This document shows, piece after piece, positions 23,331 to 37,794 of a stretch of 64,000 bases of DNA. Each line of letters begins with the position of its first letter. Positions within the stretch are counted from its first letter, which is position 1. Both the position numbers and the translations under genes were made by a program. The notes under the pieces are model-generated. The model was given only the letters and a program-made list of their open reading frames with translations. It had not been told where the DNA came from and made no database searches. Source of the DNA: Tanypteryx hageni (Eukaryota; Arthropoda; Insecta; Odonata; Petaluridae). The stretch covers positions 36,332,756 through 36,396,755 of the forward strand of contig CM054117.1 of the NCBI GenBank assembly GCA_028673005.1, given 5' to 3'.

Positions 23331-26300
23331 TCATGCACGAACTCCCCTCCTGCGGAATCGTTCGGCATGTTGAGTGAGAAATTAAGAGAGTGGAAAGAAA
23401 AGTAAACATTTCTGGTGGTGAGACTTAACTGTTTGTAGTCATTTAGGGTAGGAAAAAAGATAAAACGGCAGATAAAAGGAAGAAGATAGAGAGAAGGGCG
23501 GAAGTAAGACAAGAGATGAACAGCAAATCCAGCTGAAAACAAGCGATTTGAGAACTGCTGAAAAAACTACATAAAGACCTTTTTTTCCACCAACTGCTGT
23601 TTCCATCAGAGTAAAGAATCGCAGATGCGATTTTGTTGTTGGCTGCCTACTATTTGTAACATGCACATTTTAGCGATATTTTCCGATTACTCCCTAGAAA
23701 CTGTTTCTAGATCCACCAAATTTATACCATGTGTAGCCCTAATGTAGAACTATCTATCCTGAAATTTTGGCGCTGGTAACTTTAGTCGTATTTGAGTTAT
23801 TTTGTATAGGAACAGACGGACGGATGAACCGAATGCATAAGCGATTTTTTGAAAAAAAAAAAGCGCTAAAAAGCTACGAAAAAGTGAAAAAATAAGAGAG
23901 AATTGCGAAGGGAAAAATTATTGCGTAACATCAAGCAAAACGGCCAAAAAAGTGTCTCAAATAAAGGCGTTATGATAAAAAAAACATTCTCCAGCCCCTT
24001 CTCCAACTAGAACGAAAGAAAAATATCAGCACGCCATTATTCGGCGGAGTTCCTTATGATAATCCCAAAGACTTGAAACGCCCATTGAAAACAGAACCGG
24101 CATATTAGTAATATCGCCGAGGAAAAAAAGAACACGACCGCCCCGTAAAATTCCGTTTGTCGATTGTGTGTTAGATAGAGACACGAACGAGTCTCGAGCG
24201 CTCGAAGATTTGAAAAACGGATAAGCCGAGTCTTCTGACACGTTTCGAAAAATGCCATTACCGCGAGATCATTAACGGGATAAACTAGAAAGCCGCAGTG
24301 ACCAGCCAAGCCGAATCGGACGAGTAAAAGAGGACTGGATTAAATAAAAAAAAAGCCGTGACCCCCTCCTAGAAGCGACAAAATACAGTAAGCAAAAATG
24401 ACACGCAAAGATTCCAATTCCGATACATATTCGGTAACATAACTGCTTGAAAAGCCTCTCTCTTTTTCGAAAACAGATCAAGGCGCGGTCTACACGAACA
24501 AGAAACTCAATCAGTTGGAAAATCCACTATCTGGGTCAAAAGATGAGGGTAGAAAAATCTCACTAAACATTTCCTCGGACAATGTAAAATCCCAAATGAT
24601 CGCTTACAGCAAAAGAAGTTATATCCGAATCAATCCGAGCAATGCGTTTGAAAATGTATACAAAATTAAGCAAAAAAGATATTTTTCCATGGATTTAAGA
24701 AGTTGGAGATACGTCTAATTAGATACATTTTCTTTAAGGTGCGTGATGAGACGCTACAAAACCTCCAAAACAAAATTTCGCTGAGACTTAAGCTATAAAA
24801 TATCTTTTTCACTTTTTAAATACGTAATAAGTATAGCAGCGCGGACGTTTTACGTTGAAAAGTAGCAAAACGGCATGCGACAAGAGTTCGGGAACACGCA
24901 CATGTGCGAGTGAATAATGCAGTTTGATTAATCACTGGAAAAATTAGGGGCACGTAAAATGTATTTCATTCCAAGCTGGACGTATTATCGAAAAAAAGGA
25001 AAAATGGCAATCCGGCGGTCCGTTAACATTTTTAACATCATTTCCGAATACTAACGACCTCATTAACTCCGGCGAATGAAATAATCCGAAATTCGTTTCT
25101 AAAAAAATAAAACACCCAAATCCATTTACATTTGGCGCGTATATCAATTAACAGGAGACGATAAATAATCTCATTTGTATTCACCCTCCTCCCATTTAAA
25201 CTATTTCCGGGCGCACTAAACCGAGGAATTTGTTTAAATACGGATTTGTTTTGGTCGCATCGTCCAACAAATAGAAAAAATATATATACTTTAATTATCG
25301 ACTATTTTTATCAGTGCCTTTAAGGTATGCCAAAACCACCAATTTTCTTAGCTTTAAATTATTCCAGAACCACTTTTCTTTAAATAATTAGTTTTCTGTT
25401 CCTGGGGAAAAGCACGCGTAACCTTCATAAACTACCGCGTAAACGTAGTTGCATTCGATTCCTGAAGCCGACTTCCTCGCATGCCGCGAAGCAGATGTCT
25501 CAGCACCTGCCGCGAAGAGAGAGATAGGCGGAATAAAACAAAGGAGTTTGAGACGTTTTTACACATTTTTTCCGTACGGAAGAACCTATTTTCGCAGATA
25601 TTTTTCTCCCCGCATTTTTTTTCTTTCCGAGGAGTCGAGAGGGGTGGAAAAAAGTTCCCTCATGCCCTTTCATGACCCCGACCACTTCCTGATTTTCTCC
25701 AGAGCCACCCGCGGACCCCCTAACTCTTTCGCTAGTGTTCTTGACATTCCTATTAGGGATACGTCAGGGAGCATGCAAATGAAGTTCAAGGAATAAATAA
25801 AAGAAGTTTTCGAAGCGGGAGGAAAAGGAGGAGAGAAAAAAAGCTCAGAAAATGAAAGGATGAGAAAACTTGGTGATGAAATAATAAACGGATGGGAGAG
25901 GGGAAGAAAAATCATAACAATGCGCGGAGAATACGATGGAATGCCAGTCATAGGTTCAGATGCAAGAATTCCAAAAATGTTACCAAAAAAGTATCTTTTA
26001 AAGTAATTCATTACATAAAATAAAATGAAGTTGTTTCCATCTTAAAGAATTGAATAAGATGTACAGGACTGATAATTATCATCATTTTTAATTAAGTAAC
26101 AACGAGTTTATAACCAAAAACTTTTCGGAATATCCTACTAAGAAAAACCTTTAGAAATCTCGAGGATATTACAAAAGGACGGATAATTTGAATCTACGAT
26201 AATTTAGCATCCAAACTGTTCGAAATATAATATAAACGCCAACTCCTAATTCGCGTCCTCATTTCGACAACGACGAGTATCCATCCTAACTGGGGAGAAT

Positions 26301-28464
26301 TTCGTCCACAACGACCGCGCGAACATCGTACCGCGTTAAACGAAAGATTGCGCCACCGACCTCAATGAAACATTACACAAAGCGCACTAGGAAGAGATAG
26401 CCTTTTGTACATTAGATAAGCAGACCAAAGGCGGAAAAAATATTTAAAAAGAACCGCGGCGGAAAATAACGGACCACGGCAATAATAAAGCACTTCCTCT
26501 ATTTGTTTTCGCGAGGGGAGAATAAAAGCGTGTTTTGGGACGGCACCACGCATCAAATATGCGGTAAATGACCGGGCATACATTAGGCCCGAATGGCGAT
26601 GACGATTAGGGGCGGCCTGGAGGACGGAGAGAAAAAGGAATGGAAGGAGGAAAGAGCCTGGAAAAAAGGAGGGCAGAGGGAAAAACGGGGAGACGGTGCG
26701 AAGCATGTGAGAAAGAGGGGGGGGGCAGATATAATTTTGTGCGGGAACACAACCCTTCCGTATAAATAAAGTCTTAAAATAGACGAGGAAGGATGTAAAC
26801 GTGCCGCGGTTATGGCACGTAATTTTTTGGCACGCGAAAAACCTTTGGCGGAAAGAGAGAAAAAAACAAAAATGGTACCGGGAAGACAATTGCACTCGCT
26901 CTCCTCTCCCTCGAAACCGAGCTGGGAAGAACGGTTTAAGTGGATGCATCCAATCGTAAGAGTGCAGCTCTAAATAAAATAAGAGGAACCCCACGTGCTA
27001 GCAACTTAAAGCGAGCTAGCGTTAGTGGCTTGGTCGGTTGTTGCGCTTTCGAGTCGAAAAGAGTTTTTTCTGTTTTTCTTTCCAGGATACTGGAGAAGAT
27101 TTTCGATTGATCCGGAAGGGACAGCAAATGTGGAATTAATAGAAACTATCAGCTGGAAACAAAAGCTTTCTCGTGAAGCTCGATTCCGTTAATAGCATAA
27201 CAGCCTAAAAGATAGGTCGGATATAGCTAACTGAATATGGAATAAAAATATTAAAATTTCAGAATCGGCGAAGATCCGAAGATCTCTAAAGGATGGGTCC
27301 AGAAACTACTGCTAAATATTTTAATCTCTTTTCCTCAAATAATGACATTAACAAGAGGCTGTATCATCCAAATGCCCAGTAAATCCATCCCACTCAATTT
27401 ATGCTAGTTTATCATAGTTAAAACCTAGCGAATCTGAATCAAAATAGTATTTGCCGATAAACAAATAGCAGTTATAAACGTTTCTTTAATGATAAAAAAC
27501 GAAAATAGGGTATAAAGCCTTTGTACAACATGCATACATCGGACTTGTATCATTAAATCCTAGTAAATCCACTTAACGTTAAAGTTCTAGATATAGAATA
27601 GTTAAATTTGCAGCGTTCCTCAACGTTTTCTCTTCTCTCAACGCTTCTAAAAACAAAAGCCAGTGCAAAACTAATGCTAGCTGATTTCCAAGTAAGGAAA
27701 ATGTTTCCCCTCCCACGCGAGCCAGTACCGAAGGACGGACCATAAAAAATGTTTTTAAAAAACCATACGCGACACATCGAAACCTTTCAACGAACCGCCT
27801 TCAGAGTCCTTTGTGACCGACGGAGCGTTGGCGGAGCAACCCCTGAGCACACCGAATGCTCTTGCATCACGGCTCGGCTTAGTCACTGCTACATTCGCTC
27901 CGGCGATATAGGTTCGAAAACCTCGCCAGGCAGCTAGCCATAACAAACCGCGTGATAGAGGGAGAGAGATTAAAATCCAGAGTGCTGTTGTGTTTGATGA
28001 CGTGTGCGTGATTATGTGCTCGCAAGGGATGATTAGCCTGAACGATAAGAACCCGTTCAGACAACCCCTCAAGGGTTAGACGGAAGCCGAGACTTTCAAT
28101 CTCGCTCTGAAAATGGCGTAAACCTAGCTTTCACAGAGTGAGAATCGCATTATTTCATCATCAAAAAATCTCGTTTTCACGTAATTTACAAACGGGTTAA
28201 TAAACAAAACGTTAAAACACTAGTTAAAAAGATTGTTAAAATTATTAGATCGAGGTTAAATCCGATAAAAATTGTCGTAAAATAGGAAATATGCGGAAAG
28301 TAGGTACAATTACTAATAAGACGTACAGATAGGTCAACTTCCAAATGGCACAGAATTCTAAAGAATATCTTTGGACGAAGTGCTAGTTAATAGAACAGGT
28401 AAAATACTTCAAGCCATTTAAGAACGTAATTTCGAATCAAAATACAGATTCGTATAAAGTATTG

Positions 28465-29160
28465 TGCATATACATCTACATGATACCCTGCAAGTCACCT
28501 TTTTGGTGGATAGCAGGGGGTGCAGTACACCAAGGGTCCATAGTTTACCTACGTTATCTTTTCCTATTATGTTCTTTTATCGTCCTAAGGAAAACCGATC
28601 CTCTATATCGCTCCGTTCTACAGTCAATTTCGCGTCGGGCTTCTGATAAGTCCTACTACCTCATTCGCTAGTCCTTGCGACATAAATTTTTCCAATAGTT
28701 TAAATCTAGCCTGCAGCTTACGTTCCTCTTACGATGTCCATTTCAGATTTTCTATTAATTAATGTCACGCTTTGTTTACTATCGTAATTCCTCTTTACAA
28801 ATCTAGCTGCCCTGCGCTGAACCTTTTCTATCTCGTTAGTGAGTCCCTTTTCGTAGGGATCCCACAAAGCTGAAGCATATTCGACCTGCGTTCGAACCAA
28901 GGATAAATAACATAATTCTTTCACTTTTTCGGAGCTATTTTGACATATTCTCCCTATAAAGGCCAGCTCATTGTTAGCGGCAACTATCAATCGGCGAATG
29001 TGGGTGTCCCACGAGAGATCACGATGGATCGTGACTCCGAGATATTTAATCGAGTCTGAAATTGGAATCTCTACTCCGTCCAACGAATAATTAATATCCA
29101 ACGAGATACTCTTGGTTCTCCAGAGGTTGATGACGCAGCTATACTCGCGATACTCATGTT
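28465..29160 (-). mobile_element. Jockey/CR1-like LINE, 5'-truncated 3' end
   Basis: The minus strand carries the end of a non-LTR retrotransposon ORF2 followed by its 3' non-coding region. The element ends near 28465-28480 with an ATGTAGATGTAT-type tail, just past a motif whose plus-strand form CATGATACCCTGCAAGTCACC-like stretch (28479-28500) is familiar from 3' ends of arthropod LINEs of this type. The 5' boundary is a truncation near 29160, as usual for target-primed reverse transcription. No target-site duplication was identified. Confidence 0.85.
28625..29160 (-). pseudogene. Non-LTR reverse transcriptase, C-terminal fragment
   Basis: Such enzymes copy element RNA into DNA at a nicked target. 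The frame covers the region after the catalytic palm, from CVINLWRTKS upstream of 29101. It continues through SIKYLGVTIHRDLSWDTHI, the conserved AANNELAFIGRI segment, LCYLSLVRTQVEYASALWDP and IEKVQRRAARFV, all typical of the thumb region of Jockey/CR1-type RTs. After about 28730 a frameshift moves the homology to another frame (RKLQARFKLLEKFMSQGLAN, then a stop). The catalytic FADD motif and the endonuclease are missing, so this is a dead copy. The nominal start at 29101 is TTG and only marks an open-frame boundary. Confidence 0.9.
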
Positions 29161-32100
29161 AACTATTAATATTCATACTGCAATTTATCGCCTCTTCAAT
29201 GAATTTATGTCAACTTCCTCCCAGATACTCACTTCAAAAACAAACTATAATTCCTGGCCACATTTGAGTTCAAAAAATCCTCGGGTTCTCACCTCCAGCA
29301 ACAAAGCACAAACGACACTGGGAAGTTGGAAGTCGGCATATTGCGACGTGGTGGGAGGGTTTGCGTTGTTTGATGGAGAAAAGAACTTCCAGTCAACGGA
29401 ATATATGGCACAAAGGAGAGATAGAATGGAGAAGCAGCAGACGGAAGGAGGCATCCAAAACTACGCGTGGGGGCGATGGGGAGGAGAGAATGAGGGGGGA
29501 GGAAGAAGCTGGGAGGTGAGAGAGAGGAGGGAGAGAGTATAAGAGGGGCTCCCGTCCTCAGCAGAATGGCGGGATGCATTTGCGAGATGGATCGCACCAT
29601 GCTTTAGGGAAGGGGAATAGGAGAAGAACCGTAAAGGAAGCAGGATGAGGTCGGCAGAAGGGGGAAGGATATAGAGTGGGCGAATTCACGCGTGTAAAAG
29701 CCAGCAACTTTTGCGTGAAACAGCCAGAGTGAGAGATAGAGTGAGAGGTGAGAGGGTGGGTAGGACGGAGGCTGAAATGGAGTTTGTGGGAGGTGAGGGA
29801 TGAGGGGCGGGATGGCTGGAAAATGCGGGCAAATCAGAAATCTGATGGTCGTGCAAGGACAACGAAAATGGGGAAAACGGCGCTGGCACGGAATTGCTTT
29901 GCTTTAAACTAAAAGGGCCACTCAGGATGATGACGTGGCATAACACATGAAAAGGAGGAAAAAATTACTCCTCGCAACGGCACAACTGTCAATGTCTTAG
30001 GGAAAGAAAGAGAGAGAGTCTGAATGTCAACGCCATTTACAAGTGTGCAGAACCTTTCCGAGGCCGGGTGAAATAATGCGACATGGAAAAAAAGACGAAT
30101 AACGGCGGAATTTGAGAGGTTATTTAAATGAAGCTCCGAACATAACACCTCGTTTTTGGGAAAACTATTTTGTGGGAGAGCGATAGTTCATGCGCTAGAA
30201 CAAAAACCGCATAGGTTGCGAATGACAGAAAGATTATTTAAGTCAGAAGGCCTGAGTAATTGCATCTTGGCAATTTTTTCCTTGTATCGATAAAATTCTG
30301 CCGCAAGACAAATTATGAGAAAAAAACATAGCGTTCGATAAATTATGGGGAAACCGTTTCCTCAAGTCACCAGTTCGCGAATAGCGAAAAAACCCTACCG
30401 CCGCCTCATCAAGTCACGCGAGAGAACAAATTGCGACGCGGGAAGAGGGAAACCGCCACCTCGAGCGACGAAAATGCTAACACCGAGCGCATCCCAAAAA
30501 CAATATTCATTAGACTCAGTTTCGCGGACTTCCCCCGGTCTGCAAGCGACGCCAAAACCACCGCCGCCGGAGGTGGAAAAAGGAGGTCGATGCTAACTCG
30601 GGCATTCTTCCCATTATTCCCTCGCCATGTTCCTCGTCCTCGAGAAAGAGAAGGAAGATTCCTCATTCTCGCCGCAGACAACTTAAAACGCCCGTCGTGC
30701 AGCGCGGCGCGGCAAGATTCGTAAAAGGACACCCTTTAAACCGTTCTACTAGGAGAGGAACGAGAAGGAAGATGGTAGCGGAGGAATGAGAGAAGAGCGA
30801 GAGAGAAATCACCGCCTCGGTAATTAAGGGAATCCGGTTTAATTTACGCGGCGCGGCCGCACAATAATTAAGACAAACGGCAGCGTGATATGTGGGGACG
30901 ATATGGAATGGGAAGGAAGGGTTGAAAGCGAGCGATAAATATAGCTGGAATGCGCACAACGCCTTCGGGACTCGTGCGAATTTTTAACGCCGACGCGACG
31001 AGACGACGATTTTTATTATACTTTTATCAAACATTTCGCTCCTTAATTCCGAGAACAGTTGGCGTACATATATATTTCCCACGATTTTTCCAAAATCGTT
31101 TTTCAACCTGTCACACAAAAAATACAATGTCATTAGATCCTCCACGCGTGAAACAAAATTGTTGCGGATTAACGGGAACCGATCATTCCATTACGACGTT
31201 CGCGGAAAAACGATGTATAAAACCGCAGCTATCTCATTTCTGAAAATAGTCGTTAAAAACTAGGGAGTCTCTCGGGAAATGCACCCACACATTAATAAAA
31301 ATAGTTCCGTCTTGATCCAATCGGATGCCGCGAGGGGCCAGACTACTCTCCTCAAATTGGAATCCTCTTTCCATCTACAAACTCCTACACCTTGTTAAAT
31401 TATCCCTGACTCCAACCTATTTCTTTCTCCCTACTATCTTCCCCAAACCCTCATCCAACCAAACCACTCATCCTCGCTCTTAGATCCTATTCGGGGAGCC
31501 AAATAAAAAAAAGATGAAGAACCCGCAAACATCATTTCCCTGAACGAACTCACGATCTCACCGCCATTTTGTATCCGAGATTCATTTATCTCTGCCCACC
31601 TAAATTCTACTCGCACAACACTCTCTTTCTCTCGCCCCCGCCCACAGTAATATCTTCCTCGGGGAAGGGAAAAAACCGCATCTTTATTATCATCTACCTT
31701 AGACGTATTATTTATTATTTTTCCTCCCCTCCCATCCCTCGCTCCCTTCTCTCCCAGACTCCAAACAATCTCCCTAAAATCCCCCACGCCACCCTCGCAC
31801 ATTCCAAAAAACCTCCTCCTTATCCTGGGAAAGCACCGGGTTTCTTGCTCATTAAACCCTTCTTCAAACCTCTCCCCATATTCCGCCCTCTTTCCCACCC
31901 TTCACCTCCCCTTTTCTCGCTCTTTTCCGACAACCCCCTCCTACCCCCGTGCCTCTTTCCTCCCTCGCTTTTCCATCAGCTACACTCTTAAACCCCCAAC
32001 AGTCATTTCCTCCCGAAATCATGGTGGAAGGAAGTGGAAGAGGGGGCGGGCGAGCGAAAAGATAGAAGAGGTTAGGAGAGAAATGGGAGAGGTCTGGAAA

Positions 32101-35100
32101 GGAGACTTTGGTGGTCTCCATCTGAATGCTCAATATGGTTTGCTCGTTCGAAGGGTTTTCCATGGGACATTAACTCCCTACACTGAAGGTCGAAAGGGTT
32201 GAGGACGTTTCGCTCGTAAGACTTTTACCGATCCGTCAATTAAACCGTGCTTTGATAAAGGGACGTCGGATTGATACTCAAAGTGCGGGATGATCCGTTA
32301 TAGCGATAAATGCACCGGATATGAAACTGTTAATGGTTGTCCAATTAGAAGGGATTAACTTTAGAATACAAGAGAACAAATACAATCTCCATAGGATATA
32401 GACAGAAATTCGCATATTGAGATCAAGTTAAAACTTCGAAAACTTCTCCCTCTTAGATTCATGAATGTCCAGGATGCATAAATTACTTTCAGAGTAAATA
32501 GGACGCGAAAATATTCGACCAAGACGAAAGCAAGTGATCCCTTAAAACTCTCGACAGCGGCGATCTAAAAAAATAACGCCCCGAAAAATATCCAGTGTAG
32601 GGGGAAAAACCGAAAAGCAAAGCGAAGAATTTACGGCAATACGGCCGAGATCCGGCCGCATAAATTCTCATAATGAGCGAACGTATTAAGGCTTTTTATT
32701 TCATTCATCAAAGAATTCTTCGAGGAGAAGCTGAGCTAATCTCCTCCTCTCTACGCTCGAAAAATAGAACCAAGCCCGGCGGGGCCCACCTCTCGCCAAC
32801 AAACACACGCCGTCCGAATGACATAGCGGGAGTTTCCATAAGTAAAGACACCAGGATAAAAACCGAGAAAAAAACAAACGATTTCCTGACAATTTCCCGA
32901 ACCGAGAACCGAGTCGTGCTGTTTCCTCCGAGTGGAAAGAAAAGAAACGTTGCCAATGACCGCCTACACACACAGACACGTAGCTAGACACGAACGGGTT
33001 GAACAAAACAAGGAGGTAGTTTAACTCCATTCCTCGCAAAACTCCCTAATGCCTTCCGAACACACAGCTCTTTTCACATAAACATTCCTCGCTTAAACCG
33101 CCTGAGAACACATGCGCCGAACACATATGCAAAGCCTAACTCCCTCTATCGATAGTAACAACAGGACGCTACCTCCAAAAACCCCACCCCCTCACCTCCC
33201 ACGCCCGAGTAAGAGAAAAAACTTTTTGAATCCGCAGACACAGGAAATTTCTCCGGGATGGAGGTGGCCATTAAAAAAAAAGAATAACACTTTCAAAAAA
33301 TGCCAGATCGCGGCGGAGAAGTGAAATAAAAAGAAAATTTAAAATATAAAAAAGCATGGAAGGAAAGAAAGGATTTCCTTGAGGGAAATTCCTTGGCATA
33401 TTCCTAGCCCGGATGTTCATTTCCTATTCCTCGAAAACCCCTTACCCGCCCACTTCCACCCTCTGCCATATCCTCTCTTCCCCCTCTCTCTCCCTCTATC
33501 CCCTTCCCTTTCCCGAAGACTGCTTTCTGCTGTTACGCATCCACATCCAAGCGGCGGCAATCCATCTTCCTCACCTCGTGTATCGAATGACTACTCACTT
33601 CCTACACCCCCATTTTCAACCCTCTTTCACCCTCATCCCTTTTAAAACGTAACAAAGCACCCCCCGCAACCCACCCTCGTACCTCCGCATCAAACCCACT
33701 CCCCATCCTACCCCAAACCCCCTTCGCTTTCATTATACCACCCTCCCTTAACATATCTCTAATGCCGAGAGAGGATGAGATAGCGAGAGGGACCAAACTC
33801 GCCCCTCTCCACCCTCTCTCTACTCCCTGACGCGGCGGTGGGTTTCGGAATTACTCTTGTAACACGCTAATGTCCTCACGCTAAAATAGCTCCTTTCTCA
33901 CTTTCTTCCGAGCCAGCCTTCCCTTTCTCTCCCACAACCCCCTCCTCGCCGTGAGCAAATCGCTCTAATCTAATCTCTTCCCGCAGGTTAATCCTTCAGA
34001 TGTAATAGGTTCATTCATAGGGAGCTCCTCTGAAGTTTTGAATGCCGAAATTAATGCGCCAAAATTGATCCACCCTCTTCCCCAGACTTTTAAACCCAAC
34101 CTAAATTATGTCCGGGAGTAAAATGGAGGGAGGAAGAGAGAGGGGAATAAAAAGATTACCTTTACTTTCGGCTAATTTTGATTAAATATTCTTAGGCGCC
34201 TCCATGCCTTTTACCGAATTTCGGTCAAAAAAATCATCTCCCCCGAAGTGTTATTAAACGGAAGGTGTTTAAGCGTGCATGCTGGTAATCGAGCGGAAGG
34301 ACGTAATTACTATTTATTTTATGCCCAACCGAGTTTTAACACTACCACGTTAACCATTATTTCTACTCGCTCACCGAAAAGGGAGCGTTTAAGTAAAAAT
34401 GGCGAAATTAACAAAAAGCTTAAGTCCACACCGACGTAAAATACTTAGTTATCTAAAGCATTTTATCAAGAATCAGAGCTAAGCGGAAAGGGAACCTAAC
34501 AAAGACAAAAACTACTGACAAAAATACTCGCAAATTAAACATTTTGACGAAATTTCATCATCTTAAAAGCTTTCCATTATGATATAACGTTTTAACTTCC
34601 GCTTCGATAAAAAGGCTCTTGAAACAGTAGTATATAACAAGGGAAATAATATCCACATAACTACTCGTAACCCACACAATAAACGACAGATAATATGGTG
34701 AAACATCCATACTTTTTCATCTGTTCAGCGATTAATCCGTAAAGAACTCCAGAAAAAGCAAAAAACTACGAAGGAACGGACTATGACCGATATAATCTCA
34801 ACCTACAATCAGCTAACTCTGACTAATCATGCATCGCACGAATCCAACCACGTTTGTTTTTGCAACTTAAAAAGCATCAGAAAACGACAAAACTCCAACA
34901 GCGAATCGCTATGCCATTAAGCATCCAAGACATGGCCATTAAAAAAACCACCCCGGATTTTAGATGCCGCCGTCAAAGGCAACCCGAAAACAAGACACTT
35001 TTACAACCAGGACGTTATGTTTATGTAATCCTACCCTGAGAAAATAATATCGACTCCAGGAAACATTTCCGCACTTCCGGAAATCACACAGCTCCCACTC

Positions 35101-37775
35101 GCTCGCGTCAAATCCGACAAGAGGGCACGCAACTTTCAAACGCGTTTTCTTTCCCTTAAACAATCCACCATCTTAGAAGAAAAATAAGTGCCGCGTCCCG
35201 TCTTTCCCTCACTCTACGTCTTTTTTCTTTTGTTTTCGCCAAAAGGAATAGAAGAATGGAGAAAATAAAACTGCACGCGTTGCCTACTACGTCCTCTCTC
35301 TCTCTCTCTACTTGCTCCGGCTCACGTATCTCCCTTTAGGTTTCATCGTCTCACTCTTATCTTCCTCTTCCCTTCTTTCTCTCCTATTTCCCACTCTCCG
35401 TTCCGACAGTCTCTGCTAAACTCCCGCAGAGTGAAAAACTCTCCCTCCTTTCCACGCCCCAGTTCCACCTCCTTCACTCTCTGGGATCTCACAGACCACC
35501 GCAGACGTAGCGATAACGACCTCTCAGGGCAATAAAAATGAATGGAGGCGGTGGTGGTGGTGAAGAAGCAGGCCGCGGGGAATGTCCACCGAGATGGTCG
35601 GGAGGTGGAGTACGGGGAAGAGGGAGGAGCGGGAGCTGTGGCGAGAGACTCCCGCTGCTTAACTCCTCCAACTGTACACACACACGCTCACAAATAAACA
35701 CATCCATATCGAAAACGCCTCATGCTGTTTCCCTAAAAAAAAAACTACGCCAACGAAATCATATTCTGAAATAACGTTTTTTTTTAAGACGCACGAGCCT
35801 TTATCTACCTTTTCTTTCCCTCTCTCTCTCGCATCGTTTCGTCACCGACTCGTCATGGCCTCGCTGCAACGGGCGTGAAAATGTTTTCCTAGCCGTGCCT
35901 CGTAGAAAAGAATGGAATTGAGCTCGTTCGTCGTGGTTTTCTCTCTCTTCTCCTCTTTATGGTGAAAAAGAAAACAGAGCACTCGGAGAATATGAATCCT
36001 GAGAAATGGGCGGGACGTGAAAAAGAGGATATAAGGTTGAATCGACACGCAAAAAGGCGAAACGCGATTTCACAAGTTTCCGAGACTGAACTGTGAAGAA
36101 CTGCGTTATCATCGAGATAACGTTTTTGAATTACACGGCTGGAATCAATAACCGAGTTGCCTGGCGAATGAGTCGAAAATATCGGCTTGACCGAGTGGAT
36201 CCGAACTCTTGGCCTTTTGGAGGTTTTTGTCCGGCAACAGCTGTCCACGCGTAGAAGTTTTTTCCGGAAAATCGAAATCGGAGAAAGGCGAATGATTTTT
36301 TTTCATTTACAAAAATTCTTTTCAAGAAACGAGTAAGGGCAAGCTTCTAAGGTTATAGAATTCGTTTAAATTAATGGCCAAATCCACACCCCGGCGTTCA
36401 GAAAAGATGCACATAACTACGAAAAGCATTTTTAGATTAGCATAATTAAAAGAAACGCCGAACTGAGTAGATTCACCGGATATTTTCGCATACTTTGGAA
36501 ATAAATTAGACGAAGTTCCATGGCAGACGAGGCACACTTTGACCATTACTATCCCCTCGTGTAAACTCTTGTTATCCCGCCTTTAAACGGGAAAACGGGG
36601 TAGTCGAAGATTAATCTTTGAGACAACACACTCCCGCTCCGCCTTCTCTATACCTCTCCATCCCCTCCACACCTCGCCTCTCCAACCCACAACCTCGAGA
36701 CTGCCGTCCGCGTGTGTTCATGCATCCGCGAGAGATTTATAGGCGAAGAAACTAAGCGGAGGACACACGGAAGAGTAGCGAGCAAGACGTTACTAGCAGC
36801 AGCAGTTAGATCCTAATCGCGCATCACTGTAGAGGAGCGTCTTGAAAACGCGCACCTGGGAAATCTTATGATCCCACCTCCCTCCATTCCTTCCTGCCTA
36901 TCTCCCTTCCTCCCGCATCCTTAAAAACGAGATCCTCAACGCCGACGAGAGAACGAGCACGATTCCTGTGTCGAGGAGCGGAGCAACAGGGGAAACTGGA
37001 GAAACAAGACGATGACAAATGGAGGGAATCGGAAGATTTATTGCGCCGCACGGTGTTAAGCAGTATAGTGTCGACGTGTTGAAGCTGTTTCGAAAAGTAG
37101 AATTGAAAATATTTCAAAAATACGAACAGTTATTAACGATGAAACGAATGCAAAAACTACATAAATCAAGAAGATGAATGTCGCGTTCGTACAATTAGGC
37201 TATTCAGTCAATCAATATATCAACAAAAAAGGCAACCTGGAAGTATATAATAATAAACAAAATACGGTTAGAAAAGGATCTATCATCATCATCTACTAAA
37301 TTCATAACTAAAACGTAAGTAATTTCCGCACATATCACGAGTTTATTTTCATCTCACACATTTCCGATGAATTACAATATCTTCCTTGGTTACGACCGAA
37401 TAAAGAAAAGAGAGGTCCAAGGGAACGCAAGAGGCCGAGCGACCTTTGAAAAAAATAAACGACTAAAGAACAAAAATCAACAGCCGAGAAACTAGCGGAG
37501 CCAATTAAGGACAAAATCCATTTGTTTTGGTCAATTCTTCCCAACGGCGCAGGTGTTGCCACCGGCGGATCCCAGTAGAATCGGATGTTAAAAATAGACA
37601 ACAAAAACGAATCGCAGCACGCTCCCGCAAACACAAGAGAGAAGAAGAAAGGGGAATGAGGCTTGGTGGGGGATGTAGACAAAAAAGAGGAAAAGACTGA
37701 GAAGAAGCGCATTCTCTCGAGGGAGGGCGGGCAGGTACCCCATTAGGTCCTCAGCTGCGGAGATAGAGAGAAAGA
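29161..37775. other. Long unassigned stretch with two pyrimidine-rich blocks
   Basis: Non-coding as far as I can tell. 31370-32000 and 33400-33830 are C/T-rich on the plus strand, while 29400-29600 and 29700-29780 are G/A-rich. Open frames (29156-29542 plus, 30345-30596 plus, 31434-31898 minus, 35889-36248 minus) show no family motif. A possible splice acceptor at 33986 (CTCTTCCCGCAG) is followed by about 44 open codons without recognisable content. No RNA gene or transposon end was seen. Confidence 0.5.
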
Positions 37776-37794
37776 AGAGAGAGATGGAGGGTGG

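Larger units (their letters stand above)
21269..28464. other. Long unassigned stretch
   Basis: Apart from the tRNA-like half near 21.42 kb and one CG/CA microsatellite at 23.3 kb, I see nothing assignable. The part 22400-22975 is purine-rich on the plus strand and 23000-23220 is pyrimidine-rich. Open frames, including a 210-codon minus frame at 26362-26994 and 158 codons at 22503-22979, are low-complexity or lack any motif. A good acceptor-like site (polypyrimidine tract then CAG) near 27092 precedes only 34 open codons. Confidence 0.5.

Noticed and set aside
27070..27192. Possible exon after a polypyrimidine tract and CAG (frame starting YWRRFSIDPEGT)
   Set aside because: Only 34 codons to a stop, no donor or partner exon, and no recognised domain. 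Such a stretch is expected by chance.
33987..34122. Possible exon after CTCTTCCCGCAG (frame starting VNPSDVIGSF)
   Set aside because: About 44 open codons without family content. Acceptor-like sites are frequent in this C/T-rich region.
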